The notes under the pieces are model-generated. The model was given only the letters and a program-made list of their open reading frames with translations. It had not been told where the DNA came from and ran no database searches. Shown here one piece after another: positions 63,201 to 64,000 of a stretch of DNA of 64,000 bases. Position numbers and translations under genes: made by a program. The first letter of the stretch is position 1. The number at the start of each line of letters is the position of its first letter. Origin of the DNA: Paracoccus methylarcula (GTDB lineage Bacteria > Pseudomonadota > Alphaproteobacteria > Rhodobacterales > Rhodobacteraceae); NCBI RefSeq assembly GCF_003007735.2, contig NZ_PXNQ02000005.1:1-64000 (forward strand), read 5' to 3'.

Positions 63201-64000
63201 ACCGGCAATCCAGCCGAGGCGCTGAATATCGACGCAAGGCTGAACGACCTGGCGCTGATCCAGCCGGGCTTTCCCGGTCCGGTCGAAATGCGGGGCACGG
63301 TGCGCGAGACCGCCCAGAACTTCGTGGTCGATCTGGGCGTTACCGCTCCGGGAAACACGCAGATGCGGATCGCAGGCTCGGCCGCGCGGGATTTTTCCAC
63401 CACCGATATCGGCATCACCGGCAGCACCAATGCCTCGATCGCGAACAGCGCCATTCGGACGCGCAGCATCGAAGGACCAATTACGCTTGACCTGCAAGTG
63501 AATGGGCCGCCCTCGCTGGAAGCGGTCAGCGGGCGGGTGCATCTGCAGAACGGGGATGTCGCAGAGCCCGGCCTTGGGCTTCGGATCGAAGGGCTGGACG
63601 TGACCGCCGATCTGCAGAACGGGCGGATCCAGGTCGATGGCGCCGGTAACGTCGCCGCGGGCGGACGGATCGCGGTGAGCGGCCCGGTCGATCTGCGCGC
63701 CGGGACGCTGGATATCGGCGTGACGCTGGACAATGTCGTCGCGCGCGATCCCAACCTCTACGAGATCACGCTCTCGGGCAATGTCCGTATGGCTGGCCGC
63801 AATGCTGACGGCCCGTTGATCTCGGGCCGGATCGATGTGGGCCGGACCGAGATCCGCATACCTTCGACCGGGCTGGGCGGGGCCAAGTCGATCCCGGATA
63901 TCAAGCATATCGGCGACAAGCGCCCACCCCGTTCGACGCGAGCGAAAGCGGGGCTTGAGCCATTCGGCAGCCCCGCATCGCGAGAGGCCGGGTTGGGAGG
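60242..64000 (+). pseudogene. tamB: TamB (DUF490), two frameshifts, runs off the window
   Basis: Inner-membrane-anchored AsmA/TamB-type protein partnering TamA. Residues 1-20 (IFILLFAILFPLAVLAQ) are the anchor or signal; the rest is repetitive beta-helix lipid-groove sequence. Three frames join: 60242 to about 62010, about 62011 to 62488, and about 62489 to the window end. One base is missing near 62003-62015 (GAGGCACGG) and one in the G run 62487-62489 (AAGGGACGG). The last frame carries the conserved DUF490 segment VVARDPNLYEITLSGNVRMA and SGRIDVGRTEIRIPSTGLGG. Its C-terminus lies beyond base 64000. Coupled to tamA by overlapping stop and start. Confidence 0.9.

Overview
The window is chromosomal DNA of high GC content from an alphaproteobacterium, most likely a Rhodobacterales member of the Paracoccus type. 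The reasons are the FrcBCA-like fructose transporter beside a ROK regulator, a Methylobacterium-type fused NAD-formate dehydrogenase beside an FDH3-type membrane formate dehydrogenase, the many TRAP, TTT and ABC importers, TamA/TamB, and strong GC bias at third codon positions, which leaves long antisense open frames. No rRNA, tRNA, CRISPR array, phage or insertion sequence was seen. Layout: (1) 1-6.2 kb, a gamma-glutamyltransferase-like gene and a fructose ABC transporter (frcB-frcC-frcA, minus strand) with a divergent ROK regulator sharing a palindromic control region. (2) 6.2-19.5 kb, a peptide-utilisation region: HTH regulator, dipeptide/oligopeptide ABC importer, CocE-type hydrolase, LysR regulator, PLP class IV aminotransferase, DmpA-type aminopeptidase, a remnant of a second peptide ABC ATPase, M55 D-aminopeptidase and isoaspartyl peptidase. 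(3) 19.7-39.6 kb, a formate and molybdenum block: fdhD-mobA-mobB-moeA, a TusA-like protein, cytosolic NAD-dependent formate dehydrogenase with a fused NuoE/NuoF-type subunit, the membrane FDH on the minus strand (alpha, beta, cytochrome b, and a 41-residue membrane peptide), and an accessory set (TAT-target peptide, TorD-like chaperone, DUF3306, DUF3305, polyferredoxin, DUF6494-like, Mrp-type ATPase, ligase-fold protein, DUF6505-like). (4) 39.6-40.6 kb, bluB under a cobalamin riboswitch. (5) 40.6-51.3 kb, a TRAP transporter with an SsuD-like monooxygenase, flavin reductase and aldo/keto reductase, then a divergent GntR regulator, a Gfo/Idh/MocA dehydrogenase and a TctCBA tripartite tricarboxylate transporter. 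(6) 51.4-57.1 kb, a compact KAS III / SDR / MBL / F390-synthetase-like cluster, divergent from tetR and a sulfotransferase, with two near-identical palindromic operators between. (7) 57.3-64 kb, glucokinase, tamA and tamB, the last running off the window. How it works together: the formate block supplies molybdenum cofactor synthesis, sulfuration and two formate-oxidising enzymes, one giving NADH and one feeding the respiratory chain. Most other regions are regulator-plus-importer-plus-enzyme catabolic modules. Two overall patterns stand out. First, six otherwise intact genes contain single-base deletions, eight in all and most at homopolymers. Adding the bases back restores normal family length, which suggests sequence error rather than decay. 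Second, a GC-rich hairpin followed by an ATGAAGAAGAA-like tail occurs four times as an intergenic repeat and creates false start codons. All functions are by recognition of motifs and family resemblance; no database search was run.
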